Shown here: positions 37,101 through 47,936 of the stretch, in pieces | How the letters are laid out: each line of letters starts with the position of its first letter | Numbering within the stretch: the first letter of the stretch is position 1 | NCBI GenBank assembly: GCA_029931535.1 | Contig: JAQPZY010001558.1 | Location: forward strand, 124,001-188,000 | Direction: 5' to 3' | DNA length: 64,000 nt | Source: Margaritifera margaritifera | Lineage: Eukaryota; Mollusca; Bivalvia; Unionida; Margaritiferidae | The notes under the pieces: model-generated | The model's database searches: none | Told to the model about the DNA's origin: nothing | What the model saw: the letters and a program-made list of their open reading frames with translations, nothing else | Translations under genes and position numbers: made by a program

Positions 37101-37971
37101 CTGATGACAGTGCATCTATGATATTTTAATTAAACGTATCAATGTCTTCACTGTACAGCTGAGCGTATGTAATCTCTTCACAGAGAGAACGGAACGACCC
37201 CCAGTCCGCTTTGTCATATCTCCATTTGGGAGTACTAGTTTTATTGTTTTTATGGATTTTAGTGTGGATGGTGGTCCATATTGGGAAGTGGTCACTCCCT
37301 AGGGTCCCTGATTGATCTACCTCCCAGTCGGTGATTTCCGCGATCTTGGGTGAGCATATGGTAAGATCAATGGCTGATATCTTCCCGTTTGTCGGGTTGA
37401 TTCTTGTGCCGTTTCCATCATTTAGGATAACCAAATTTGACGTCGAGGTCCACTTTTCAATAATTCAGCCCCTCCGATCCAATTGGTTTCCTCCCCACTG
37501 TTCACTGTGGGCGTTGAAATCCCCACATATTATAAAATTGTCCCCTAAATTTTTAGTGATTCTTTTTAGGGTTTCTATTTCAGTGTATTGATCCCCACCT
37601 GGATCGTAGATATTAACTATAGTTAGTGGAGCGTTACCTGTGTTTATTTGGATTATTTGGTGTTCAAGTGCGGTATTGTCGTTTGTGGTTGGTGGTGTGC
37701 TCTCAACAGACTCGCTCGAGATGGCGTCGCTAACATAGATAGCTAGTCCTCCGCCTTCCCCCCCCCCCCCCGGTCTTTGTTTGCAATAATTTGTTGAGTA
37801 GCCAGGGATTTTTGGTAAAATAGTTGTTTTAACATTTAGGAGCGTCTCCTGCAAGCACACAACATCCGGTTTGTTGTTTTCTTTTAATATTTTGATTGCG
37901 AGTTCTCCGGCATTTGGCCTAATGCCTCTGCAATTCCATTGCCAAATTAATATTGTTGTTTTGTTATTCAT
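34177..37971 (-). pseudogene. LINE ORF2: endonuclease, reverse transcriptase, RNase H
   Basis: Starts at the ATG at 37971. Residues 1-165 are an AP-endonuclease (motifs WQWNCRGIRPN, VCLQET, ICGDFNAHSEQWGG), continuing at 37126-37434 with SAIDLTICSP and GSDHFPIW. RT begins about 36,600 (STAPGVDTLGYDIYKNLPEK) and continues at 35302-36231 (FLDLEKAYDLMW, GTPQGSVLSPTLFNIMINDL). The catalytic box reads QFADESGIW, so the second aspartate is glutamate. RNase H is at 34733-35062 (IYTDGTKS, STEFWAIKQA). A Cys/His motif (CPNCPTPETLEHVFNICLKY) is at 34177-34467. Several frameshifts and stops separate these pieces, so the ORF is dead. Confidence 0.88.
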
Positions 37972-38051
37972 TATGGTTTTTAGATATTTACTTTTATATA
38001 TTTGTTAGTACTTACTTGTTTTGACCTTTCTCTGTTTCCTGGTTGTCCCCA

Positions 38052-40040
38052 TTACCTTCTGGCTTGGATTCTTAATTTGTTGGTAATGGCGGATATCTTG
38101 TTGCAGAGATTGTCAACAGATATTTCTTTACTTTTTGTTAGGTTTAATGTTTCATTAATTATTTCTTGAAGTAGGATGAGCACTTGATCAGTTGAGATGT
38201 ATGCTACATTTTCTACTTTGTTTTTTACTACACTACTTTCGGGGTTTGATTTGGTTTCGGCCTGGGGGTTTTCCCCCTGCGTTCCTTGTGTGTTTGGGGC
38301 TGGTGTTGCTTGTGCCCGTTTGGGGTTATTACTATTAGGGACATTATTTGCCTGTTTGTTTTTAATAGGTGGTGTAGGTGTGCCCTTTTTGTTGTTTAGA
38401 GTCTGATTTTGATTTTTTATTTTGTCAGATTTAATTTTGTCGTTTTTAGATTCTTTACTATCTACTTTCCTGTTGTTTGCGTCTTGGTTTTGGGTATGTT
38501 TGGTGTTAATTGCTTCTGGTTGTTGAGTTTCTGTTAATACTGCCGTTTTCGCAACTATGTAAGGTACTTCTTTGTCTGACATGTATTTGACGATTTTTTT
38601 TCCCTGATGGCTGCAGGGCAATCTAAGGAGTTGGCCCTATGCTGAAGTCTGCAGTTTGCGCATTTTATTGTTTTTATATTGCATTTTCCAGAATGTTCTC
38701 CTCCACAATTATTGCATCTTGTTATTGATCTGCATTTTGTGGAGTAGTGGGCCCATCTTAGGCAGTTGGTGCAGAACCGTGTTTTGTTCTGGAATTTCTC
38801 CAGCCGGTATCGCACTCCGTGAGGGCCGAGTTGAACCATCTTGGATGTGTCGGGTTTTTAAAAAAAGTGTATTAGGACTACCATTGATTTTTTCCCTTGT
38901 TTATTTTTTAATCTTATGGCCCCGTCTACCTCATGGCCTTGGTTTTGTAGCTGTTTTATTATGGTTTTGGTGTCCACGGCTATGTTAATGTTTACTACTT
39001 TTTTGATGGAAGGGGGGGGGGGGTATTTTTTCCTTTTTTCCTATGTTTACTTTTACTGACTTGTGTCTTGTTACTGACACTCTGTAAGGTCCTATTCTTG
39101 TGACCTCTAGGAATTTTGCTAGTTGTTTGGTTGTGTTACATTTTATGATTAGGTAGTTTTGTCTGGTCTGGGCGACCGAGAACTCTCCCCCGTGGTGTTT
39201 TAGTAACTCGTTTGTTATACTTTTAGTGCTAAGTTTGTTTATGTTTATATCTGAGCTCTTTGCAAAGGCGGTCAGATCTTTTGGGTGGAAAGGTTTTGCA
39301 TGTGATTTTGCTTGGTCTTTTTCCTGTTGATTTTGATGGGGTTTTGTTTCATTTGTGTTGGTTTTGTTATTACTGTAGTTGTTGTTTTTGTTGTTGTTAT
39401 TAATCAGTGTTTTGTTTTTTTTGTCTCTGACTTGGTTCCGCAGATTTAGTTCTGGAGTTTTTGTATTTTGCTTCCCCTTTTAGAGGGCTTTTTCCCTTTC
39501 CTTGTATTGGGTTAGTTTTTTCTTTTTTGGGAGGTTCTTGGGACTTAGCAGGCGTTGGGTATAAGAGATCTTCCTCTGTTAGTTGTTTTGATGGGCCCGC
39601 TGTTTGGCTGCTATGTATTATTGTTTTTGGTGTATTTTGTTTTTGCTGTGTGGATTTTGTATTGGCTTTTATGGTGTGATTCAGGACATCCGAGAACAAT
39701 CCTTTGTTAGGTCCCACATTAGTCCCTTTGTCTACTTTTGTGTTTGTATTATTTGCTTGAGTTTGGGTGCCGGAACTCCCATTTTTCCCTTCCTCCTGGT
39801 GTTTCCCATTGCTAGGTGAGATGGTTGCCCTATTTTCTATTGTTGTGATTTTTTCCTGAGGTTCCAATTGTTTAATGGGGCCTATTTCTATTTGAATTTT
39901 TGATTGGTGTTTGATGGGTGAGATGGTTGCCCTATATTATATCGCTGTGATTTTCCCCTGACTTTCCACTTGTTTAGAGGGGCCTATTTCAATCCGGACT
40001 TTCGGTGGCTGTTTGGTGGGTGAGATAAATGGTATTCCTG
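38052..40040 (-). pseudogene. LINE ORF1: gag-like CCHC zinc-knuckle protein
   Basis: The N-terminal part (about 40,040-39,400) is Thr/Lys/Pro-rich and disordered. The middle (39,300-38,840) is in broken frames. A Cys/His block at 38555-38839 shows three knuckle-like units (FCTNCLRWAHYSTKC, CNNCGGEHSGKC, CANCRLQHRANSLDC). The C-terminal 190 residues (38052-38621) are Asn/Lys-rich and end in a helical stretch. ORF1 proteins of this kind bind the element's RNA. Frames shift near 38,840, 38,620 and 39,400. Confidence 0.75.
39810..40030. repeat. Tandem duplication of about 117 bp in LINE ORF1
   Basis: The segment containing GGTGAGATGGTTGCCCTAT is present twice (starting near 39814 and 39919), with a third partial copy at about 40019. 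It duplicates about 39 codons near the ORF1 start, keeping frame. Confidence 0.85.
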
Positions 40041-40715
40041 GACTTTCAGGGCAGGTTTTATTTAGGTCCACGTAGCTGTCTCCCTCGAAATTTGGCCCCC
40101 TACACTGTACTGAACGATCAAGGGGGGTTTGAGGAGTTTAGCCCATTAAATTCAATGTGTGGGCAGTTTATTGATGGTGCTGAAATTCTGTTGGGGGTTG
40201 TCCCACTGTTTGTTGACTCAATAGCCGATATATCCTATATATTTGTTTTGCTTTGTTGCCCAGTGAAGTCTAGTGATCTTTTCTGAACTCCCTTTCCTAA
40301 GGCGATATCCCCCTTTTTATAGTGCTGGGGGAGTCGACGTCCCCCTTATCCCTGTGTTTGTGAGGGTTTTGTTAATTGACCTATTCATTTTATGTTGATT
40401 TTGCTTAGAAAAATTTGTTGTTGTTGTTGTTGTTGTTGTTATTGTTTGTATTTATTTTTTTATTTTTTTTATTTTTTTTTATAAGAATTTAATACAACTT
40501 AGTTTTGTTAGAAATTAGTGTTCCTATTGTATGGTATTAGTATTTTGTTATTTAAAGGTTATTAGATACGAAGTCAGGAGAAAAAAAAAACAGAGATGGT
40601 GAGTAGATAATTTCCTAAATTCGCCAAATGGTATAAAAATAAAAATAGTTCCCGTAGGTTTATATCTAATGTTGATAGCTTACCCTAACAATTTTAAATA
40701 ATTTCCTACTAGCTG

Positions 40716-40806
40716 ACTGGTTTGGCTGGAACGACTAGCTGGAATGTCTGGAATGGCTAGCTGGCTGGAAACGGCGGGAACGGCTGGCTGGCTGGCAATG
40801 GCGGGA
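40716..40806. repeat. GGCTGGAACG-type short tandem repeat
   Basis: Degenerate 4-12-bp units based on GGCTGG and GGAACG, lying between the LINE's 5' flank and the protease gene's 3' flank. Confidence 0.8.
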
Positions 40807-40996
40807 TACTGGTTTGCTTTGGTGGTGAAGGGGGACAGAGTTGGTGACCTCAGATCGATAGAAAGAGATAGAGCATATTCATTTTTCATTTTTTTCAAGT
40901 CCAATAAACCACACAACACCATTTTTTTCAAAAAATCAACATTTTTTAATATATAAGAAGCTTCTCTAACATAAAAAGGCAAACCAACGAACAAGA

Positions 40997-41567
40997 TTAA
41001 ACATGAACGTATTTACAGGGTTGACAACGTTGGGAAGGCAAACTGAACTTCCACTGTTCTACATCATTCTGTGATCGATGCACACTACGTTTCTGACCTA
41101 AAGACAAGAGATAACCATAATGTTCACAAAACCATCTTTCTACTTTAGCATCGTTTCGAGCATACTCGCTATCAAAACAAGTCACTAAATGTTCTAAGGA
41201 ATATCCGAGACTGCGTTGATGAAGAAAATATACACAATATTGTCCACGCACGCACGATAGAATCCGATCCTTGTAATCTGGCATTATTGAATCGAGTAGA
41301 GACTGCATTTCTTCTCATAAAGTCAGTGATGTCGTCTTCCAAAGGAGGTAATCCATAAGAATCAAAATATTCCACACTGTGATCGTTGGGAAAGTACACG
41401 GCTACCCAATGGGTTCCTGGTCGATGACTGTCGTCGGTATTGATGACATAGGCATGAACGTCTTTAGGTTTGCGATGGGGAAGTTCATCTTTAGCACACA
41501 CCACAGGATTCCAAGAAGAAGTGTACGAACTGCGAGCCAGCAGGTAATGAAGTTCCCTGGTATCCAT
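40997..41567 (-). pseudogene. PRO: Adenain-like cysteine protease of the Polinton (maturation protease)
   Basis: Starts at the ATG at 41567. The first frame carries the catalytic histidine in THWVAVYFPN and the acidic residue in VEYFDSYGLPP. The catalytic cysteine (GQYCVYFLHQRSLGYS) lies in the other frame (40997-41308), so one frameshift near 41,290-41,310 separates them. The His-Asp/Glu-Cys order and the spacing fit the adenovirus-type (C5) protease that cleaves capsid precursors in Polintons and adenoviruses. Usual length is about 190-210 residues, as here. It is the last gene of the minus-strand virion block, eight bases after its upstream neighbour. Confidence 0.9.
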
Positions 41568-41574
41568 TTTTTCT

Positions 41575-42126
41575 TCACAGGTAATGATAAGTCATCAATT
41601 CACACTTGACTTTATGCTTGAATTGGTCTCTCAAGTAGTACAATGAATCACGGCGGGTAGTCTCTATACTCTTTTGTAAGACAGCTTCGATGCGTTTGAT
41701 CTCCAGAAGAGTGAGTGGAGGTGAGGAGCGATCCTGCAAGTCTTTATACCATTTTCTCAACACCTTTTGTTCCGAGATCTGAGACCATGCGTCCTCCAAA
41801 TATTCGTCCAATTTTTCTTCTGCCGTCACCATCATACATTTGTCGTGTTGTTTCTGGCTCGGATGATCGATTTGACATCCATGACAATGTTCTCTAGACA
41901 GATCTGTAATTTTGGCAGCCAAATCCATAGCAAAACAGGAGACTAAATGTTGTTCTTGTTCTGGCCATCGAAATCCAGCAAACTTCGGAACACTATTTTT
42001 CTCTTCTTCTTCTTTTTATTTTGGTTCTGAATGAAAAACATCGTCATCAGTGGTGGTTTGTGACTGCTGTGCTTCACAAAATCCCTCATCTACTTCGTCT
42101 ATCTCCATAGGTTCTTCGTGTTGCAT
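41575..42126 (-). pseudogene. Conserved Cys/His protein between capsid and protease genes
   Basis: From the ATG at 42126 the frame is acidic (EEPMEIDEVDEGFCE), meets an in-frame TAA near 42,018, and continues in the same frame to the stop at 41575. The part after 41928 has a compact Cys/His motif (CHGCQIDHPSQKQHDKCMM) that could bind zinc, then a helical stretch. I recall proteins with this motif next to Polinton capsid or protease genes; their job is not known to me. Tight spacing (eight bases on each side) puts it in the late virion block. Confidence 0.7.
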
Positions 42127-42134
42127 CTTTATTT

Positions 42135-43392
42135 CTAATAGTCTAGAATCACTTCTCTCAAACTGTTGATTTCTAGAGTATTATCAAATTCTGCATACAA
42201 GATGACGTTCACCGTGTTGGCTGGAGCTGTAGCAAACTGAAGTTCCACTCGAAGTTGGCCTGATTTAATAGGGTGGAAATGTCCTTCGTCGCTGCCTTAG
42301 TCAGGAGTGAAATCAAATCCCCACAACGCATATCCTCCTGCTTCAAACAGAGTCAAGTAAGATCACAAGTAATTTCTCTGGGCAAAGTAGGTTCAAAAGG
42401 TCTGGTACACAACGTCTGGCCATCTCGACTGACTTCTATCTTGGAGACGTTAAAGTGTTGAAACTCGAACGGATTTTGATTATGACTCCGTTGAGGGCTG
42501 CATTACTGACGATGCCAATCAGCAAACGTTTGTCGAGCTGTCCTTGGAAAACGTGAACTTCGACTTTGTTTCGGAGTCCAGCGGCAATGGTAACTGTTTT
42601 CACTTCCACTCATCGCACAGGATACTTGGCAGTGGTTCTGCTCAATGTTTGACTGATGTCGTTGGCTACTTTAGGTAACACTTCCACACGGCGCACGTAA
42701 AGCCTGGCTTCTTCGATGATGGTTTTGTACTCGTTGGCATTGGCCATCAAATGGAAGACGGTACTACTGCGATTCAGTCTCAGGCGTACATCCACTCCGT
42801 TCAACAAATACTTGTCTTGCAACCACATGTCCAAATGCAAACGATCCATCAGTTCTAAAGTGCACCCTTGACTGATTTTCTTTCGTCGGTTGTTAAATCC
42901 CACATTGTGAGGATAGTCATCTGCAGTCACCGCTGTGTCGTTGAAGGCATCTAATGTGTCAGGTTTCCATACCACGGAAGCATCCAGATGGGTGTTCATG
43001 GCTTCTTTTCCGTTCGACAAGAGATTTTCCAAGTAAGCACGGTAAGGGTAAGTATCCATGCTGCTGCTGACCAGTTTGTTATTCAAGTACTAATCTACCT
43101 CGCTGAACAAAGAATGCATGAAATTATTGACGGGAGCGACTCTGGCATCGGCCCCAGGATTGCTGTTGTCCGTTTTGAGTACTTTGAGTTTCATGTACAA
43201 GTGGCTGCTATTCAGATCGATGTAATCTTCGGTTTTTCCTTTGATTTCAAATTCGATAGGAGCTGAAGTCGTCAAAGACGATACAGGATGAAATTCCGCC
43301 CATTGGGATTCTTGCATCGTCATCATGGTAGGGAGCATGGTAAACAGATCCAGTTCTGACTTGGTACATTCGCAAGAATCTCGGTGCATCAT
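42135..43392 (-). pseudogene. MCP: Polinton major capsid protein (double jelly-roll), broken
   Basis: The start is the ATG at 43392 (MMHRDSCECTKSELDLF), then QWAEFHPVSSLTTSAPIEFE and YIDLNSSHLYMKLKVL, a typical Polinton hexon-like N-terminus. The frame meets TAG at 43090-43092 and TGA at 42610-42612 and stays open after each. It then shifts near 42,480 and 42,350 and meets TAA near 42,300. The last piece ends at 42135. Total length of about 420 codons is near the family's usual size. The fold is the hexon/adenovirus double jelly roll by family knowledge. There are at least five lesions, so no capsid is made from this copy unless stops are suppressed. Confidence 0.9.
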
Positions 43393-43401
43393 TTTCAAGG
43401 C

Positions 43402-43826
43402 TTAGTAATCAAACACGTCAAATTCTCTGATCGTTCTTCTTTTCTTATTCTTTTTTGGAACACCGTGTCGTGGATGAGCTCTGAAGGGATGTTGACGTCG
43501 ATTTCTTTCTGCTTTGTCCTTGCTGTGGAGTGGAGAAAGAAGCGTGAAGTGAATTTATAGGAGTCTCTAGTCAACCCAAAAGATCTTTCCAGTTTGCATC
43601 AACACATTTTTCCTGCTCTCATTAAGGCTTCTTTCGGATTTTGTTTGTTGATGAGGACCTTTTGCAGAAATTATTTTCCTTGCGTCAAAGCGGCATCTTT
43701 TAAGGCATGCAATCCTCGAGTCACCATGGGTTTCAAAATAGGGGCTACCGTCCGAAAAGCCGATTTTAACATATCTCCTAAACCATGTCCTCGTTGTCGA
43801 GCCACTCCTCGGTACACATGATACAT
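43402..43826 (-). pseudogene. Small basic/amphipathic virion protein (adenovirus pX/pVI-like)
   Basis: Starts at the ATG at 43826. The first 40 residues form an amphipathic stretch after a Gly-rich start (RQRGHGLGDMLKSAFRTVAP). The frame meets TAA near 43,671 and TGA near 43,590, and shifts before a lysine/arginine-rich end that reads FDVFDY and stops at 43402. Proteins with a GxGLG...F amphipathic start sit beside the capsid gene in many Polintons and are compared with adenovirus pX or pVI; the role is inferred. It lies 9 bases upstream of the capsid gene. Confidence 0.6.
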
Positions 43827-43835
43827 TTTTTGGTG

Positions 43836-44748
43836 TTACAAATCGCTGGAGAACCTTTTTCGAATTTGTAGTTTCACCGTGACTTTTCCTTGGTCACGGA
43901 ACGGAACACTACGTCCCAAATCTCCTTTTATACTAATGTTGACACTGTCAAAATACGATTTACTGACTGGAAGATAATGAGGATGTACAAATTCACGGTG
44001 AACGTGATACGTGTTTCCACCTTCTTCGTACGCGGGGACGGTAGAATCCGCTTTGAAAGTAATGACTCTCAGTAACGGAGCGGCTGTGTTTCAAACCACG
44101 TTGTACTCCATCACATCCGAGGTCACAAACATTAAATTCAGTCCAACGTTCAATTCGATAGGGTGGTGAAAAGCCTTTCCGAATCCTAAGTTGCTGTGGA
44201 CTTTTTTTTATTGAGTAACATTCTGTTTCCACCCAAAATAGCATACAACCCAGGAGAAAAAGTGATGGCCAATATTTTGTCGTCCGAAAATTGCAAGACG
44301 AGACGGCGTGCCACAGGATGGTAACTGATCTGTACCGATTTCTTGGCTTTTTCTAAGGCTTTGGCAAATTGGGCCTCGAAGATGGCCGCAATCGTGTCCA
44401 CCAAATGTCGACCACTGAAATAATACCCCGCGGGAATTCTCACGCTACAGCTCGTCAAGGGAGAATTTTTATCTGGTACCTTTTTGGATCCGTGAAAGCT
44501 ATGATCATTTTGTCCAAGTGTTCTTGCACTTGCTCGTTCAGGATATCCACGATGAAAGTGTTTTGACCTTCGTTGATGTTCTTGACTTGCGTAGGATCAA
44601 GGATTTCTACCAAACCCACTTCCCAATGAGCTTCGTGATCCAATTGGATGGACTGAGGTAATTTGGACGTGAAACAACATAAGGTGTTGTTGGGAAACAC
44701 ATCCATCGAACTGTCACTAGGTAAAGTTAAATAAAAGTGGTTATTCAT
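43836..44748 (-). pseudogene. Polinton penton-like minor capsid protein
   Basis: Begins at the ATG at 44748 with FYLTLPSDSSMDVFPNNTLC and WEVGLVEILDP, the signature N-terminus of the conserved minor capsid or penton protein that pairs with the major capsid protein in Polintons. It shifts near 44,458. The second piece has the GYYFSGRHLVDTIAAIF segment. It shifts again near 44,205. A third piece carries a TGA near 44,092 and the segment FVHPHYLPVSKSYFDSVNIS before ending at 43836. About 305 codons in all. The start overlaps the stop of the upstream membrane protein (ATGA), typical of compact virus genes. Confidence 0.8.
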
Positions 44749-45173
44749 AGTTCCAAGGTGGTTCTGGTCTCCGAGGAGTCACTCGAGTTCAAAGGAGAAT
44801 GATGTTCAAAGGGTTTCAAAAGAGGGCTGCTGTTGTGGTGGTGACTAGAAGAAGGTGGACTGGCGTTGGCCGTACCGTTGTGCTGGCTGATGTTGTTGTG
44901 ACTCTCCGTCGTAAATTTCAAGGAGGGACTGGGTAGAAGATAACCGATGCAACTGCTGAGTAAAATGGTCCACAATTGTTTGTCCCCTTGTTGCAAACTC
45001 AAATTGGCAATGACTGCTCCGACGACACAATACACCACAAAGATTTGGCAGAAAAAGACGATTTGATTTTTAGGCACACGTTCTCCGCAACACACCTAGA
45101 GCGGTTGTTTTTGTAATTCTTGAAGAGAAGAACTCTGCGAAGGAGTCGAGGTCGTGGCTGTGTTGAACGGCAT
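44745..45173 (-). pseudogene. Conserved Polinton membrane protein
   Basis: From the ATG at 45173 there are 24 residues rich in Ser/Thr/Gln, then an in-frame TAG at 45096-45098, then an open frame to 44745. After the stop there are two hydrophobic segments (IVFFCQIFVVYCVVGAVIAN and LWTILLSSCIGYLLPSPSLK) and a Ser/His/Asn-rich tail. I recall the 'LWT.LLSS..GYLLP.P.LK' pattern from a short two-helix protein encoded next to the penton gene in Polintons. A single nonsense change is the only lesion. Confidence 0.7.
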
Positions 45174-45179
45174 GTTGGG

Positions 45180-46289
45180 TTACTTCTTCTTTTTATAGTC
45201 GACGACTTGGGAAGCGGCAATCCAAGAATTAAAACTAGGGGGATATCCTTTCCAACGTACTTTGACTTCTTCCACTCGACGTTTGACCACTTTGCGTGTT
45301 CTTCGTTCGAGAATGCTTTCGATATCGTACAAGTCGTCTTCTTTTTTGCTCACTCGTTGTAACTCAGGCAAGTAAAAAGTTCCTTTTAACACATCTCCGT
45401 GCATGTCTTCCAATTTGTAGACGGGAGGATCGCGTCCACGCACGGGTGTAGTGACACGAAACAATTCGGTGGTCCAGTTGGGTAAATAACCTTTGTCAAA
45501 AGTACGTTTGGTTTTTACGATGCGAACCCAATCTCCCGTCTTCAACCCCAGGGTTTTCTTCTGGGGTTCCCTCTTGGGTGTACCAAACAATTTATCAAAC
45601 ACCCTCACTTCGTTTTCAGGGCTGACCTCTTCGGGGGCACATCCGATGCTACGATGGTACGATTGATTGTACGCTTTGACCAAACGGGGTAACACGTCGA
45701 TGTACTTGAGAGTGGGTTGATGTGTAAAATATTTCCACATGCGTTCTTTCAAAGTTCTTTGAAAACGTTCCACGACACTAGCTTTGGTTTCAGGATTTTC
45801 GGTGGTAAAAAAATGAATGTGTCTTTGTTTCAATTCTTTTTGAAAAGCTTGGTTTAGAAATTCGGTGCCTTTGTCGGTTTGCCATCGTAAAGGGTGACGG
45901 CCACTTTGTTTCAACACCAGTTTTAAGGCACGTACCAATTCGGTATTGCTTTTAGATGTCAAAGGCACTACCCAAGCGAATTTGGAAAACACGTCGATGA
46001 CACAAAACAAATATTTGTGACCACGATTGTAGGCTGCCAAATAAGAGACGTCGGCTAAATCTGCTTTCCGTTGATGATCGATGCCCTCCACTTTGGTTGG
46101 ACTTCTAGAAAATGTTCGTCGAATGGGTTTGTGTAACGTGTACGTCGATTATTCTTGTAACCATCGTCGTACTTCTACCAAACGTACACTTTTCAATTTA
46201 CTTTTGGCAGCCCGATACAATTTTTGAACTCCTCCGTAACCAGCAGCAGGGGCAGGATTGTAGTAAAGGCTTGCTAAAAGTTTCTCCAT
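45180..46289 (-). pseudogene. INT: Polinton DDE integrase with chromodomain
   Basis: The start is the ATG at 46289 (MEKLLASLYYNPAPAAGYGG), a helical N-domain. It meets one in-frame TAA at 46149-46151. The frame then stays open to 45180. The rve core has its three acidic residues in FCVIDVFSKFAWVVP, WQTDKGTEF and SVVERFQRTLKERM. The C-terminus carries a chromodomain (VEEVKVRWKGYPPSFNSWIA), as in Polinton c-integrases. About 370 codons. The enzyme joins element ends to host DNA and makes the 6-bp duplications seen at this copy's flanks. Only one nonsense change disables it. Confidence 0.95.
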
Positions 46290-46300
46290 GTTGGGACTCC

Positions 46301-46620
46301 TCAATAAGTCAACCAAGTACCAATGCTCTTTTCTTCGTGGGGTATCTTTTTGGATTGCAATGCTTTACGTGTCAGACGAGCCACTGGTGTAAAGGAGGAT
46401 GTCTGAACAGGGGTCATCAGTTCTGTTTTGACTTCTGTCTTCACTTCTTCCCTTTTCTCTTCTGATGGCAAAGGGGTAGACATCATCTTTTTCATCCAAC
46501 CCGGTGTGGCTAACTTTCGTATTTTTTAGGAGGGGCAGTTTCTAACCCTTCTTCTTCTTTCAATGTCATCCCCGTGGCGGTGTCTCTTTTAGTGGTGGTG
46601 ACTTTAGGTTCGCTTTTCAT
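46301..46620 (-). pseudogene. Small charged protein upstream of integrase
   Basis: Starts at the ATG at 46620, is Lys/Thr/Glu-rich, shifts in an A-run near 46,530, and continues to 46301 with alternating acidic/basic residues (PSEEKREEVKTEVKTELMTP) and a basic end (ARLTRKALQSKK). It overlaps the end of the preceding gene by 17 bases and stops 12 bases before the integrase start. Family unknown. It could instead be a C-terminal part of the upstream gene. Confidence 0.4.
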
Positions 46621-46858
46621 CAGAGCCTTCGTCTAAAGCTTTCTGGTGAAAGAGTTGCAGACGTTGTAAGAGCTGACCGTACCGTTGCGATTTTTCTGTT
46701 TCTGACAAATCGCTTCGATCCATCAGCGATTGTAATTCTTGTTGTAACTGTGACATCTCATGGAGATTGGGATTGGGAGGAAAATGAGGTATCCGTTGTT
46801 CGTCTTGAAAGGAACTTTAGGAGGGGTCATGAACTAAAGTCAGTTTTCGTCCTTCCAT
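46604..46858 (-). pseudogene. Short helical Polinton protein
   Basis: From the ATG at 46858 (MEGRKLTLVHDPS) an in-frame TAA comes after 13 codons. The frame then runs through a helical part (MSQLQQELQSLMDRSDLSET then EKSQRYGQLLQRLQLF) to the stop at 46604. This pattern, with a conserved short N-terminus and a 'DLS..EK...Y...LQR' helix pair, is one I recall from conserved small proteins of Polintons and adintoviruses. Function not known to me. Confidence 0.55.
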
Positions 46859-46918
46859 GGCGTGTAGTCTTTCCAGACAAGGGTGTCCTTTTTATCTTCT
46901 TTTTTTCTTCCCCGTCTT

Positions 46919-47319
46919 TTAGCGCATGACTCCCCCTAAAAGAGGTCCAGCAATCGTACCTAACAAAGCAGCCGCTATTTGTAATAACGGTCCTATCAGC
47001 AATGACAGAAATCCTCCTAGTTGCACCAACATTTTTTCTTTTGCTGGAGAGGTATTCTCTTTTTTACCATTTGGCGTAGAACGTTCCGATGTTTGCCTAA
47101 TTTTTGTTTCTGTATCTTGGACAAAGGTACCGTTCCTTTCAAGACGTTCAAACAACATTCACACACGGTATCGATGATTTCTTTAGGAGCTGTTTGAATG
47201 AGTTGTTTTCGCATGGGAGGATTGGATTTGGTCAGGACAGACAAGACGTCCCAATGTTTAGCCAGACGAGGTGGAAGTCCTTTTTTCTTTTGGTGTTGGT
47301 GTGCACGTTTGGTGGTCAT
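46919..47319 (-). pseudogene. Conserved small protein, basic helices and hydrophobic tail
   Basis: From the ATG at 47319 (MTTKRAHQHQKKKGLPPRLA) it reads basic, then IIDTVCECCLNVLKGTVPLS, then QKLGKHRNVLRQMVKK. It shifts near 47,030 at an A-rich run into a frame that gives a hydrophobic, Gly-rich end (GGFLSLLIGPLLQIAAALLG). About 133 codons. The same layout is widespread in Polinton-like loci of invertebrates. The hydrophobic tail suggests membrane contact, perhaps in entry or virion assembly (inference). It is a paralogue of the gene at 47937-48210. Confidence 0.7.
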
Positions 47320-47374
47320 CTTGGATGTCAGAAGCAAAATAGAACTGAGGTCTCTGGCAGGTCACACTTCTATT

Positions 47375-47917
47375 TTATACTGGAACACGTCTCCACTGAT
47401 TGTCCGCACGACGTACCATCTTTATGACAGGCATCACTCGACGTTGAGGTGTTTTCAATGGACTAAATCGTCTCAATTCTTCTTTGGATCAATCCACTAA
47501 ACTTTGTAACAAGCCGGTTCTCTCTTGGACATTGGTTTTAGGGGAGGGTACTTTTTTAGAGGCAGCTGCCGTGGCCAGATCAGCCGAAGTCGATGGCCCA
47601 GAAGTGGTGACTTTCGAAATGGGTTTCCATTTTTGCATCAAATTAGGAAACACGGATCTTAAGTCCGGTTTGGCAGGCATCATGACGAAGGGAGGTGAAG
47701 ATGTGGACGCAGGAGAAGGAGACACCGTCACTGCCTCTCGTGGTTTTCGGGTGTACGTTTGCGTCCTAGCAGCAGTACCTCTCTGGCGGGTCGTCATGGT
47801 TGGTGTTTTCTTGGCAGGACTTTTCTTCTTAGGGCTTTTCTTCTTGGGGCTTTTCTTTTTGGTTTTTGGTTTTTTGGCTTGGGCATTAGGATCCCATTTC
47901 AAAAGTGAACGAATCAT
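47375..47917 (-). CDS. Highly basic, histone-H1-like DNA-condensing protein
   Basis: Open from the ATG at 47917 for 142 codons to a TGA at 47489-47491, and open again in the same frame to 47375. Residues 11-40 are a Lys/Ser/Pro tandem (KKKSPKKKSPKKKSPAKK), like an H1 tail, followed by Arg/Thr-rich and Ser/Pro-rich stretches. Near the end it reads ADLATAAASKKVPS. Such proteins condense DNA in virions, as adenovirus core proteins do; the role is inferred from composition and place. The TGA may be a real stop or a lesion: the frame after it stays basic. Confidence 0.6.
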
Positions 47918-47936
47918 GACCCCTCCTAAAGAACCG

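Larger units (their letters stand above)
33900..40290 (-). mobile_element. I-clade-like LINE (two ORFs, RNase H) nested in the Polinton
   Basis: A near full-length non-LTR retrotransposon on the minus strand. It has ORF1 with three CCHC-type knuckles (about 40.0-38.05 kb), an ~80-base gap, then ORF2 (37,971-34,177) with AP endonuclease, reverse transcriptase, RNase H and a C-terminal Cys/His motif. RNase H together with a CCHC ORF1 points to the I superclade (I/Nimb type). Exact ends and target duplication could not be fixed; the 3' end lies near 33.8-33.95 kb. It interrupts the Polinton between the accessory units and the protease. Confidence 0.85.
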
